64,000 nucleotides of DNA, from contig NZ_UGNX01000001.1 in the NCBI RefSeq assembly GCF_900452415.1, forward strand, positions 124,001 through 188,000. The letters are read 5' to 3'. Positions within the stretch are counted from its first letter, which is position 1. Each line of letters starts with the position of its first letter. A program made the translations under genes and the position numbers. This document shows positions 37,363 to 46,011 of the stretch, in pieces. Under the pieces are notes generated by a model. It was given only the letters and a program-made list of their open reading frames with translations, did no database searches and was not told the origin of the DNA. This DNA comes from Legionella cincinnatiensis (GTDB lineage Bacteria; Pseudomonadota; Gammaproteobacteria; Legionellales; Legionellaceae).

Positions 37363-38604
37363 ATGTCTCTTAATAAAACTGAAATTGAAACTATTGAACA
37401 GCCGCAATTAAAAGAAAATGCTGAAGGATTAAGAAAAAAATTAGCATCAATGAAGGGCGTTGCTTCACAAAAGTCTATTGCTTTATCTATATTGAGTTTG
37501 ATTCCCTTTTTTAACAAATTTATAGCATCGGCAAGTGGCACTGGGAATGCAATTACACGCATGATTGAAATAGAAGGGCTGGTCAATAATGCAACTCAAA
37601 CAGCAGTAAGCGCGTTTCAATACATTAAATTAGGGACTGCGATCATTGATTTCTTTCGGGTTCCAGCTATCTATCTGGGTGCTATTATTGCCAAGCAAGA
37701 AGTACCTTTCACATTCACGCGTAATGCCAGACTTTTATATTCATCCGTTATTTTAGGACTTGCTATTACTGCAATAGCATTCCCTCCTGCAGCACCTATT
37801 GTCGCTTTAGTTGCGGGAGTGGCTGCATTAGGTCAAAGTGTAGTTACTTTAGCGAACCTGTATTATAAGCGCCTTGAAACTCAAGATAAATTAGCACAAG
37901 TAGAAGAGGACATTACTCAAAAAAAAGAGAAAATAAATTTTTTAATTAATGAGTTAGAGAAATTAGAAAAAGCTGCCGCGGTGGCAAAAGATAAGGATTT
38001 AGAGTCGTTAAAAGGTCAAATCGCAAAACATTTAAATGAACTTCAAGGATTGTATGATACCCAAGAATATTGCAAGCAAAAATTAGAAAAACTGGGTACA
38101 ACAGCTGCTTTAGATAAAACCGTAGGTGTTGGCTTAGCTGCTCTTGCATTAGTTGGTATTGTAACCAGTATGATTGTTCCTCCTGTGGGAATAGGAATAC
38201 TTGCTGCTACAGGCTCTTTAGGAGTGACTTATTTTGTTGCCCGTGTCACTGTTCCTTTGATGAAATTTCTGGTAGAAAAAGCAATTAATGCGGTTGCAAA
38301 AAAACCAGCTCTTAATAATGAGCAGCCAAACTCTGAAGGGTTAAAAAATGTTTTGAGCGAAAAAAATGTTTTAACCCGTTCAGATATTTCTTGTATGTTT
38401 GAAAATCCTAGTTTAAAAAATGCGGGAAAAGAATTAGCAAAAAAACACAAAGGATTATTAGGCAATTGTTCAAAGAAAGAAATTGACTCTTCGACGGAAT
38501 TAGTTGAAAGAAGCACCCAGTCGCTAATTACCAATACAATAACAGCCAAGTCTGATCCTAATATAATGGACCAAAAAACGCCTAGTCTAGTAATGAGCAG
38601 CTGA
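37363..38604 (+). CDS. Membrane and coiled-coil hypothetical protein, possible effector
   Basis: A 413-aa protein I do not recognise. Hydrophobic segments lie around residues 124-165 (VILGLAITAIAFPPAAPIVA, ALVAGVAALGQSVV) and 253-290 (VGLAALALVGIVTSMIVPP, GIGILAATGSLGVTYF). Between them is a strongly predicted coiled coil (about residues 170-245, rich in Lys, Glu and Leu). The C-terminal 100 residues are polar. Two membrane hairpins around a coiled coil is a layout common among Legionella effectors, which is inference only. It is a single-gene unit with its own terminator. Confidence 0.65.
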   Translation: MSLNKTEIETIEQPQLKENAEGLRKKLASMKGVASQKSIALSILSLIPFFNKFIASASGTGNAITRMIEIEGLVNNATQTAVSAFQYIKLGTAIIDFFRVPAIYLGAIIAKQEVPFTFTRNARLLYSSVILGLAITAIAFPPAAPIVALVAGVAALGQSVVTLANLYYKRLETQDKLAQVEEDITQKKEKINFLINELEKLEKAAAVAKDKDLESLKGQIAKHLNELQGLYDTQEYCKQKLEKLGTTAALDKTVGVGLAALALVGIVTSMIVPPVGIGILAATGSLGVTYFVARVTVPLMKFLVEKAINAVAKKPALNNEQPNSEGLKNVLSEKNVLTRSDISCMFENPSLKNAGKELAKKHKGLLGNCSKKEIDSSTELVERSTQSLITNTITAKSDPNIMDQKTPSLVMSS

Positions 38605-38640
38605 TTTTTTTTTAAAAATGCACAAACTCTATAAATCTTG

Positions 38641-38670
38641 AGGCTCCGTTGCAACGGAGCCTAATTTTTA
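38641..38670 (+). terminator. Rho-independent terminator
   Basis: A perfect 22-bp palindrome (arms AGGCTCCGTTG / CAACGGAGCCT) followed by AATTTTTATT, 37 bp after the hypothetical gene. Thirteen bases of each arm-and-centre (GGCTCCGTTGCAA) are identical to the inverted ends of the element at 40873-40966. Confidence 0.8.
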
Positions 38671-38867
38671 TTAGTTGACTGTTGCTGATAATCACGTTTT
38701 ATCCTTATGTATGGGGAGATAAAACATATTACTCATAGAGAAATGAATCTTAAGAAAGATTTGGTCTAAGATGGAACAACCTCACTTTTAATATGATTAA
38801 TTGGCAGGAGTACAACAGCTTTACTGGTCTATAATTAAAATTATAACAATTATTAAATCGTGTGAAT

Positions 38868-39845
38868 ATGAATGGAGAATTAAAAAAATATAGCCAAATA
38901 GTCAGGCAACTAGGTTTTGCAGTGAAACATCAATGTCTCAATGAATCAGAAGTACGGATTACCAAACAGAATGTCTTGGATGGATATAACAGTTGGGCCC
39001 ATAAGGCTTATAATAAAGCCTTTTTGAATTGGGGATTATGGGATAAAAAAGTATATAATGAATATTCGAAACTTGATTTTAATTTTTCTACCATATGCAA
39101 TATACAAGATATATATGCACAACTACTGATTTACTACTTAATTTCCCCATTAATTAAAAAACAATTATATTCTAAACGATTATTAGAAATTGGATGTGGA
39201 AATGGCATTGGAGTTAGGGTCTGCTCTGAATTACTTAAAACAAGGTACGCTCTAGGAGTGGATCTAGTCCCTAAGCTCACACACAATGCAAACTCTAACT
39301 TTTACAAAGAAAACTCTATTAATTACATTTCATCTGATGCAGAAAACTTGCCTTTAGCAAATGAAAGTTTTGATATTGTAACCAATTTAGAAAGCTCACA
39401 TCTTTATCCTCAAATTGAGCATTTTTTTTCAGAGGTTGAACGTATATTAATACCTGGTGGATTCTTTTGTTATGCAGACATTCATATTGATGAAAAAAAT
39501 CAAGAAAAACGATTGGAAGCATTTATTAATTCACGAAAAAACTTAAAAGTGATTCAAAAAAATAATATTACAAAAATGGTCAGATCAGCTATCTACGAAC
39601 GTATTATTACACGAGAAAATGAGTTCTATCTTCATGCTCAATCATTGTTTGGCCAAGAACCTCAAATATTACTCACAGAAATTCCTGCACTTGCTGAAGC
39701 CATGGGTTTATCCTTTCTTCCTTGGTGGAAAATTCGATTTAAAACACCATTACTCCAACCTATTGGAAAAAATATACGCAAAAGAACTTATTGGGGTGGA
39801 AAGAAATGCTTTTTTTATTATCTAATCCAGAAGGTTTTTGAATGA
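38868..39845 (+). CDS. SAM-dependent class I methyltransferase
   Basis: A 325-aa methyltransferase. Motif I is LLEIGCGNGIGVRV near residue 106; the acidic ribose-binding strand end is ALGVDLV, and DAENLPLANESFDIVTNLES covers motifs II-III. The N-terminal 90 residues and the C-terminal 100 are additional and may hold the acceptor site. ATG 38868 is used; a GTG two codons earlier is possible. Its stop overlaps the start of the JmjC gene, so the two enzymes are translationally coupled. The acceptor is unknown; the pattern resembles small-molecule O- or C-methyltransferases. Confidence 0.8.
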   Translation: MNGELKKYSQIVRQLGFAVKHQCLNESEVRITKQNVLDGYNSWAHKAYNKAFLNWGLWDKKVYNEYSKLDFNFSTICNIQDIYAQLLIYYLISPLIKKQLYSKRLLEIGCGNGIGVRVCSELLKTRYALGVDLVPKLTHNANSNFYKENSINYISSDAENLPLANESFDIVTNLESSHLYPQIEHFFSEVERILIPGGFFCYADIHIDEKNQEKRLEAFINSRKNLKVIQKNNITKMVRSAIYERIITRENEFYLHAQSLFGQEPQILLTEIPALAEAMGLSFLPWWKIRFKTPLLQPIGKNIRKRTYWGGKKCFFYYLIQKVFE

Positions 39846-40795
39846 AAGTTAAAAAAATTAAAGAATTGGATTATTCGTATGGCGATGAACAATCCCTTAT
39901 TCAAGTTTTATATAAATCAAAAGAGCCTCTCTTAATTAAAATAAAAAATTTCCCGGATAGATTTAATTTGGATTATTTTATTGAACGATTTAATCAAAAA
40001 ATAACTTATAGTATTTTTGAAAATGATATATATGTTGGTAATAAAGAAAGTGACTTATACACAGTGCTCTTAGCAATAAAAGATAATAACCCATATCGAG
40101 TTTTTGGAGTAGTTCTTCCTCGAAAAGATTCTGCACTAATAGAGTATCACATTCCGTTGTGGCAAAAAATTCCTTTAAGACCCAGATTTTTTAAAAAAGA
40201 TTTCAAAGTTGGATATTATTTTGGCGGAAAAGGCGCTCATACTGAGATGCATTATGACCGAGAGCATTGTTGCAATCTTCATGTATGTTTAAGCGGGAAA
40301 AAGGAGGTATTATTATTCACCCAAGATCAAAGTGATAATATTTATAAACTTCCATTCATTAGTGATAGTTGGATTGACTTTGGCTACCCTCTAGACTTAG
40401 TAAGTAAAGATTTTAAGAAACTAGAGCAAGCTGAAGGATATCAAGTACTTATGGAAAAAGGGGATATGTTGTTTTTGCCGCGAAATTGCTGGCATTATAC
40501 AACTTACCATGAAGCTTCTTCTGCAGCTACTTATGTCTTTTACCCCCACAAATTTTTTCATTTTTATGGGTATTTCACTGGACACTTTTTTTTAGGTTAT
40601 AAAGTTAATTCTGAAATTTCTGAATGGCCATGGTTCAAATCGTTTAATAAGCACTATGTATTTGCATCTGGAATAAAAAAATATTACCTGAAAGCAGTTG
40701 AAAAAATAATATTAGCCATTTTATTTTTCCCCATCAGTATCCGTAATATTATTTCTAATAAAACAAATCCAGATAAATCTGAAAAGACCAATTGA
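39842..40795 (+). CDS. JmjC/cupin_8-type Fe(II)/2-oxoglutarate oxygenase
   Basis: A 317-aa protein with a JmjC-like double-stranded beta helix. The iron ligands are readable: His137-x-Asp139 in EMHYDREHCCN and the distal His218 in GDMLFLPRNCWH. The strand VCLSGKKEVLLF after the first ligands is typical of cupin_8 hydroxylases. The C-terminal region is helical and lysine-rich with a hydrophobic stretch near residues 285-303, possibly for membrane contact. It is coupled to the methyltransferase before it. Substrates in this family range from ribosomal protein and histone side chains to small molecules; none can be assigned here. Confidence 0.78.
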   Translation: MKVKKIKELDYSYGDEQSLIQVLYKSKEPLLIKIKNFPDRFNLDYFIERFNQKITYSIFENDIYVGNKESDLYTVLLAIKDNNPYRVFGVVLPRKDSALIEYHIPLWQKIPLRPRFFKKDFKVGYYFGGKGAHTEMHYDREHCCNLHVCLSGKKEVLLFTQDQSDNIYKLPFISDSWIDFGYPLDLVSKDFKKLEQAEGYQVLMEKGDMLFLPRNCWHYTTYHEASSAATYVFYPHKFFHFYGYFTGHFFLGYKVNSEISEWPWFKSFNKHYVFASGIKKYYLKAVEKIILAILFFPISIRNIISNKTNPDKSEKTN

Positions 40796-40872
40796 ATCCA
40801 GCACATCCATTATCAGGAGTTACGAAAAACCCATTCATTAAGGCACTAGATCAATCAAATAGAAGAAATTTC

Positions 40873-40966
40873 GGCTCCGTTGCAAAAACGAAAATCTGTA
40901 CAAAAATCCATCTTCCGGGTAGATCTCAGCGAAGTATAAACCATCGCTCGTTTTTGCAACGGAGCC
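40873..40966. mobile_element. 94-bp MITE-like element with 19-bp inverted ends
   Basis: The ends GGCTCCGTTGCAAAAACGA (40873-40891) and its exact inverse (40948-40966) flank 56 bp with no gene. The end sequence resembles IS6-family tips (GGCTCTGTTGCAAA), which is from memory of that family. No direct 8-bp target repeat was found. It lies between convergent genes, and the folded ends could act as a two-way terminator. Confidence 0.6.
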
Positions 40967-40996
40967 AATCTTGAGCAATGTCCCTCCGAAGAATAT

Positions 40997-42649
40997 TCAA
41001 GAGGGATTGATGGGGGGTAAATCGTTTTTGCTTTCTTTTTTATGTGTAGTATTTTTTTTCATTTGCTGAATACTGCGCCATAACTCATCACCCCGCCACA
41101 AGATTTTCTCATGATTTTTGTATAAAATTTGTGAAAGAATCTGCACTTGTTTTTTAAAAGCAGCATTAGTGCTTAGTCGTGTTAAATCAGTCAGATTTAA
41201 TATAGGTGCGTCTGGCCAGTATAAATTAGCCCATTGGAGTAATGCATCACGTGCACGTTGGGGATTTGCCTGCATACATGATTTTTGGAGCTCGTTAAGT
41301 ACGGTTTTGTATTGGCCTTTTTGAGAGATTTTATGACGTTTTTGCCGTCCCCATAAGATTAAAGTAACGAACCAGGCAAAAGCAAAAAGTGCTGCAACTA
41401 TCCAGGCCCAATTAAACTGATTTGTGGGGTGGGATTCATTTATTTTGGCCGTTGGTTGTGGTTCCTTTTGATTATTTGCTACGGTAGGTTGGTTGGTGCT
41501 TGATACAGGCATAGTGGCTGATGCTGTAACATCAATGACTTTTGAAGGTAAAGTGGCAATTTCTTCTTTGCCTGTTTCTGTGTTAAACCAGGGTAGTTTT
41601 AGTTCAGGAATAGTAATTTTTCCCGATTTGTTAAATAGGTAAGTAATCTTAATTTCCGTACGGCCAATTAACTCTCCCTGAATGACTTGATTTTTATCTT
41701 TGCCTTTTTCAGGATAAACATTAACCCCATCAATTTCCGAAAAAGTAAGTGTTGGCAAAAGCTGAGCTGGGACTCCAGTTCCTTCTAGAGTCACCGTGCG
41801 AATCAGGGTATTGCCTTGAGTAATTGTTGGTTCTGAGTTTTCGTAGTGTTCAGTGAATTTAACTTCTTTTGCAGGAAGCCAGGTCTTACCCGAAAATTCC
41901 TTAGGGATCGGGCGTACCTCTAAATTAATTGTTTTATCCTGAGCTTTGACACGTTCTGGATTAAAATCATAAATTAAGGCAGTAAATATGGGTGATTTTA
42001 TCTTTAAAGGGCCACTTTTTTGCGGAAAAATAGCATAGTTTTGTTCTTCAACAAGATAGTTAATATTATTCTTTTGGGTTTGATAACGCTTTTCCTGTCC
42101 TAAGGGTATCAGTAACGCGTTTTCAACTTGTGGGCCTTGATAATCAGCATCTAACAGATGTTTTGAATTGTATAAAGTTACCTTATAAATAATTTGCTGG
42201 TTCACATAGGGTTTCTTTTGATTGACTGCGGTAGTTAAATAGATGCTTTGCTGTTGATTGGAATCAGTAGGCGTACTTTGTTGGGTTGGCACACGTGTGG
42301 TGGTTACATTGATAGTTGTAGGCGCGGTATACTCTCTGCCGATTTTAATGGCCGGAATGGTTAATTTTCCTTCTTTCTGTGCTTTTAGCGTGATGGTCCA
42401 TTCACTGGAGGATTGAGTTTGCCCATTGATAATGGAATAATTCATTCGGCGTTCTGTACCTAGAATCACGAATTCATTTTGTAATGGAGTTAGATCAGGA
42501 ATACCGCCATTTTGCAAATTATCTTGGGTTAAAATCAATTTGAATGATTCATCTAAACTGACTTGAGATGGGTCAATTTGCACTTGTATTTCTGCATTAG
42601 CCACTAAACTAAAGAAACAAAAGACTCCAATTATTAATAATTTTTTCAT
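40997..42649 (-). CDS. batD: BatD protein (oxygen-tolerance/Bat operon)
   Basis: A 550-aa exported membrane protein. It has a signal peptide (MKKLLIIGVFCFFSLVANA), several immunoglobulin-like beta domains in the periplasm (EIQVQIDPSQVSLDESFKL is the typical BatD start), one C-terminal membrane helix (FNWAWIVAALFAFAWFVTLI) and a cytoplasmic helical tail. The ATG at 42649 overlaps the batC stop. It is the last gene of the Bat operon. Confidence 0.9.
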   Translation of the reverse strand: MKKLLIIGVFCFFSLVANAEIQVQIDPSQVSLDESFKLILTQDNLQNGGIPDLTPLQNEFVILGTERRMNYSIINGQTQSSSEWTITLKAQKEGKLTIPAIKIGREYTAPTTINVTTTRVPTQQSTPTDSNQQQSIYLTTAVNQKKPYVNQQIIYKVTLYNSKHLLDADYQGPQVENALLIPLGQEKRYQTQKNNINYLVEEQNYAIFPQKSGPLKIKSPIFTALIYDFNPERVKAQDKTINLEVRPIPKEFSGKTWLPAKEVKFTEHYENSEPTITQGNTLIRTVTLEGTGVPAQLLPTLTFSEIDGVNVYPEKGKDKNQVIQGELIGRTEIKITYLFNKSGKITIPELKLPWFNTETGKEEIATLPSKVIDVTASATMPVSSTNQPTVANNQKEPQPTAKINESHPTNQFNWAWIVAALFAFAWFVTLILWGRQKRHKISQKGQYKTVLNELQKSCMQANPQRARDALLQWANLYWPDAPILNLTDLTRLSTNAAFKKQVQILSQILYKNHEKILWRGDELWRSIQQMKKNTTHKKESKNDLPPINPS

Positions 42650-43587
42650 TGATACCATCCACGTTCTCTTCGTAAATGGTCACGTAAGAATTTTTCTCGC
42701 ATTAATCCCGCGGGATCATCTGGAATCAAACGTAACCATTGTTCTTTCGCTTGTTGTTTTTCTCGCTCAGCTTCAGACTGAGCTTCACTATTTTGAGGGG
42801 TCTGATTTTTTTTATTTTGTTGATCTTTGTTTTGCTGATCTTTGTTTTGTTGATCTTTGTTTTGCTGATCTTTGTTTTGCTGATCTTTGTTTTGCTGATC
42901 TTTGTTTTGTTGATCTTTGTTTTGTTGATCTTTGTTTTGTTGATCTTTGTTTTGTTGATCTTTGTTTTGTTGATCTTTGTTTTGTTGATCTTTGTTTTGT
43001 TGATCTTTGTTTTGTTGATCTTTGTTTTGCTGATCTTTGTTTGGTTGATCTTTGTTTTGCTGATCTTTGTTTTGCTGATCTTTGTTTTGCTGATCTTTGT
43101 TTTGCTGATCTTTGTTTGGTTGATCTTTGTTTGGTTGATCTTTGTTTTGCTGATCTTTGTTTTGCTGATCTTTGTTTGGTTGATCTTTGTTTGGTTGATC
43201 TTTGTTCTTCTTTAAAAGATCTTCAATTAATTTGCGGTTATAAAGTGCGTCTTGGTTTGCAGAATTAATTGCTAATGCTTTATCGTAGGCTTTGAGCGCT
43301 TCTTGGTATTTTCCTAGATGTACTAAAGAATTTCCTTCGTTATAATATCCCTGCTCATTTCCTAAGTTTTGATATAATTCAGCTGCTTTTTGATAGTCGC
43401 CGGCTCGATATGCAGCGGTTGCGGCCCAATCATTGCGTGTAAAGGTTTCTTTGGCTTCTTTAAATTGATTTTTCGCCATTAAATCTTGTCCTTGTTGGTC
43501 TGGGGTGGCCCATAAATCGTACCAATTAAAGGCATGAACAGAAAAAGAACAGAATAAAAACAATAAAAGAATGAACCAGCGCTTCAT
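42646..43587 (-). CDS. batC: BatC-like TPR protein with 26 tandem pentapeptides
   Basis: A 313-aa exported protein. The ATG at 43587, overlapping the batB stop, gives a clean signal peptide (MKRWFILLLFLFCSFSVHA); the open frame upstream of it is not used. TPR units cover about residues 30-120 (YNEGNSLVHLGKYQEALKAY). They are followed by 26 copies of NKDQQ or NKDQP (about 128-257) and a basic C-terminal segment (WLRLIPDDPAGLMREKFLRD) typical of VWA-associated TPR proteins. The repeat is low-complexity, highly polar and probably extended. Confidence 0.85.
   Translation of the reverse strand: MKRWFILLLFLFCSFSVHAFNWYDLWATPDQQGQDLMAKNQFKEAKETFTRNDWAATAAYRAGDYQKAAELYQNLGNEQGYYNEGNSLVHLGKYQEALKAYDKALAINSANQDALYNRKLIEDLLKKNKDQPNKDQPNKDQQNKDQQNKDQPNKDQPNKDQQNKDQQNKDQQNKDQQNKDQPNKDQQNKDQQNKDQQNKDQQNKDQQNKDQQNKDQQNKDQQNKDQQNKDQQNKDQQNKDQQNKDQQNKDQQNKDQQNKKNQTPQNSEAQSEAEREKQQAKEQWLRLIPDDPAGLMREKFLRDHLRRERGWYQ
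42817..43206 (-). repeat. 26 x 15-bp tandem repeat inside batC
   Basis: Twenty-six head-to-tail 15-bp units (390 bp), each coding NKDQ plus Q or P. On the plus strand the unit reads TTGTTGATCTTTGTT. Variants with Pro codons occur at units 1, 2, 5, 6 and 11 counted from the protein N-terminus. As 15 is a multiple of 3, gain or loss of units keeps the frame. Confidence 0.97.
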
Positions 43588-44513
43588 ACAGTTACCCTCT
43601 GTATCCAACCGCGTCGAAATACAGGTAAGAGCAACAGCAACGCAGGGATTAAAAACCATCGCCCTTCATCTCGCCAAAGTGGGATATCTTCATCTTCGCT
43701 TAGAGTAAATTTGTTGGTATTTCCAGATTTGAGCCATTGATCCAAATCACTTGAATCAGAGGTATATTTTATTAATTGTCCTTCTCCTGCTTGGGCAAAT
43801 CTCTGAAATAAGGGATTTAAATTTTTATCTGCTCTGACTGGCATGATGGAGGAATAAATACCCGATTCGGTTAGTTTTTTTGCCAAAGCAATTGACTCAC
43901 TGGAAGGGGAGTCTGCAGTCATTACTAAAATTTGTCCTTGATGATAACCTGCTTGTTTGATTAGCGTACTGGCTTCGTTTAATGCGCTGTATAAATTTTG
44001 ACCTGTTACTGGCATGATATCTGGTGTCAAAGAAGCAAGTAATGATGAAATCGTTTGTCCATCATCAGTAAGAGGGGAGACGACAAAAGGTTCACTAGTA
44101 AAAACTACTAAGCCAAATTGACCTACATCTTTATAAGCAAATAAGTCATGTAATTTAAACTTAGCGCGGCTTAAACGATTTGGCGTTAAATCATTCGCCA
44201 TCATATTATCTGACATATCCAAAATCAAAACTCTGGGCTGTATTGGTTTATAGGTTGCGGCAGGTAATTTGTACCATGCAGGTCCTGCAATACTTAAAAT
44301 CATAAATAGAAGGCTACCTATTAAGCACAGCAAAGAACTCATTCGTTGTCCTTGTTCTTTTTTTTGGAGTAGGTGTTTGAGCAAATGCGGATCACAAACT
44401 TCAGACCAGGCATGTAACTTAGGTTTTTGTCGCCATAAAATCAGAGTCAAACCTAATAACGGTATTATCATTAAAAGCCACCACGGCCTTAGAAAATGAA
44501 AAGTTGCCATCAT
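43584..44513 (-). CDS. batB: BatB von Willebrand factor A domain protein
   Basis: A 309-aa membrane-anchored VWA protein with two N-terminal hydrophobic helices, a VWA domain from about residue 90 and a C-terminal helix (WFLIPALLLLLPVF). The MIDAS motif reads DMSDN instead of DxSxS, so metal binding may be weakened, whereas batA keeps DLSGS. Its ATG overlaps the batA stop. Confidence 0.9.
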   Translation of the reverse strand: MMATFHFLRPWWLLMIIPLLGLTLILWRQKPKLHAWSEVCDPHLLKHLLQKKEQGQRMSSLLCLIGSLLFMILSIAGPAWYKLPAATYKPIQPRVLILDMSDNMMANDLTPNRLSRAKFKLHDLFAYKDVGQFGLVVFTSEPFVVSPLTDDGQTISSLLASLTPDIMPVTGQNLYSALNEASTLIKQAGYHQGQILVMTADSPSSESIALAKKLTESGIYSSIMPVRADKNLNPLFQRFAQAGEGQLIKYTSDSSDLDQWLKSGNTNKFTLSEDEDIPLWRDEGRWFLIPALLLLLPVFRRGWIQRVTV

Positions 44514-45538
44514 GATTTTAATGCCTCCCTTTTTTCTGCCGAAAAGTTTACTCGCAGAGGCAAATCGGTTTTTTCAAACAGCCAATAGAAGCAAAGAAGC
44601 AAGGCGAAACCAACAAACCATGGATAATATTCTTTTTGTGGGCGTACAGTCGCTTGCTCTTGGTCTATTGTTTCTAATTGATTAATCGTTTTGTAGATTG
44701 AATGGAGTGATTCAGTATCTGTTGCACGAAAATAGCGTCCTCCCGTCATATCAGACATTTTTTTCAAGGTTTCTTCATCCAAATCTGCTGCAGGATTTTG
44801 CATGAGAAAATTACCGACGAGTGCTCTGGAATCGGCTTCAGAACCCAAACCAATAGTATAAATTTTAATTCCTTCCTCTTTTGCTAATTCAGCCGCTTTC
44901 AGTGGAGCAAGTACGCCTGAATTATTTGCTCCATCGGTTAATAGAATAATAACGCGTCCTTTTTGAGGCACCCTATCCAAACGTTTAACAGCAAGGCCAA
45001 CCGCATCACCAATAGAAGTTGTTTTGCCTGCAAGTCCTGCTGTGGCATCTTCAAGGCGTAAAAGTATTGAATGTCGGTCGTAGGTTAGGGGTGTTTGTAA
45101 GTAAGCTCGCGTACCAAAAAGAATCAAACCAATTTTATCGCCTGAGCGATCACGCACAAATTGTTCAGCGGCACTTTTTACTATATTTAAACGGCTTGTA
45201 GGTCTCCCATGCAAAATCATGTCCGGAATTTCCATGCTGCCTGATAAATCCAAGGCCATCATAATGTTATATCCTTCACGAGAAATGGGTTTAGGGGCAC
45301 CAACCCAACGTGGTCCAGCTAAAGCAAATACAAGTAATAACCATACTAAGGTGGGTATTAAGAGAGAGTGTTGTATCGAAATAGATCGCGTTTCCTGATC
45401 TGCTATATCAATCATCGCTGTAAAAAAAGGGACTCTTAAGGCAGTGGGTAATTTTACTTTTACCCTTGGCAGTAAAAACCAGATAATTAAAGGCAAAGGA
45501 AAAAGTAATAAAATCCAAGGATTAGCTAATTCGAACAT
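44510..45538 (-). CDS. batA: BatA von Willebrand factor A domain protein
   Basis: A 342-aa membrane-anchored protein. Two hydrophobic helices (WILLLFPLPLIIWFLLP, LLIPTLVWLLLVFALAG) precede the VWA domain with intact MIDAS DLSGS near residue 95, TxxGD-type GKTTSIGDAV and LLTDGANNSG. A C-terminal helix (WFVGFALLLCFYWLF) anchors it. It overlaps the DUF4381 gene by 13 bp. Confidence 0.92.
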   Translation of the reverse strand: MFELANPWILLLFPLPLIIWFLLPRVKVKLPTALRVPFFTAMIDIADQETRSISIQHSLLIPTLVWLLLVFALAGPRWVGAPKPISREGYNIMMALDLSGSMEIPDMILHGRPTSRLNIVKSAAEQFVRDRSGDKIGLILFGTRAYLQTPLTYDRHSILLRLEDATAGLAGKTTSIGDAVGLAVKRLDRVPQKGRVIILLTDGANNSGVLAPLKAAELAKEEGIKIYTIGLGSEADSRALVGNFLMQNPAADLDEETLKKMSDMTGGRYFRATDTESLHSIYKTINQLETIDQEQATVRPQKEYYPWFVGFALLLCFYWLFEKTDLPLRVNFSAEKREALKS

Positions 45539-46011
45539 GGCACTCTCCTTTGTTTAATCCAAAGCCGTGCGGTGTTGAATAGGGGATTGAGATCCATGGT
45601 TTGACCTGTTTTAAAAGGGGCATCTAAAAGCATGTCTTTTACTAAGTTGAAGTCTATTTCTTTACCTGTTTCATTTAAAAAATGCAGCCATTCTTTGCCA
45701 TGTAAACTGGCAACTTTTTCTCTTGGATAGTAGGCTAAGGCGACTCGGCGTAATAACTCCGAAATACGGGCACTGGTCAGGGCTACATTTTGCTCTTTTT
45801 CGTATTCCATTTGATAATTCATTAATAAAATTAAAGCGTAGTTCTTCGCTTTTGCATGACGATGGTTCTTGTAAATATAATAAAAAATAAAGATGGATAT
45901 TAATACAATAAGTGCAATGACTAGATACCACCCTGGGGCTAGAGGCCACCAGCCTATAGGCGTGGGCAGATGAATATCTTTTAATTGCGCCAAGGGGTCA
46001 GTGTTAGCCAC
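45526..46011 (-). CDS. DUF4381 protein of the Bat operon
   Basis: A 161-aa protein with one membrane helix (WYLVIALIVLISIFIFYYIY). The N-terminus LKDIHLPTPIGWWPLAPGW is the DUF4381 hallmark. It overlaps its neighbours on both sides within the moxR-bat operon. Confidence 0.9.
   Translation of the reverse strand: MANTDPLAQLKDIHLPTPIGWWPLAPGWYLVIALIVLISIFIFYYIYKNHRHAKAKNYALILLMNYQMEYEKEQNVALTSARISELLRRVALAYYPREKVASLHGKEWLHFLNETGKEIDFNLVKDMLLDAPFKTGQTMDLNPLFNTARLWIKQRRVPCSN

Noticed and set aside
40792-40974. A 60-codon frame after the JmjC gene
   Set aside because: It is made mostly of the inverted-repeat element at 40873-40966.
42817-43206. Possible CRISPR array
   Set aside because: The units are contiguous 15-mers with no spacers and code for protein.
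42739-43215. A 158-codon plus-strand frame of repeated VLLIF
   Set aside because: It is the reverse frame of the batC 15-bp repeat; any open frame there repeats. The batC strand has the signal peptide, TPRs and operon context.
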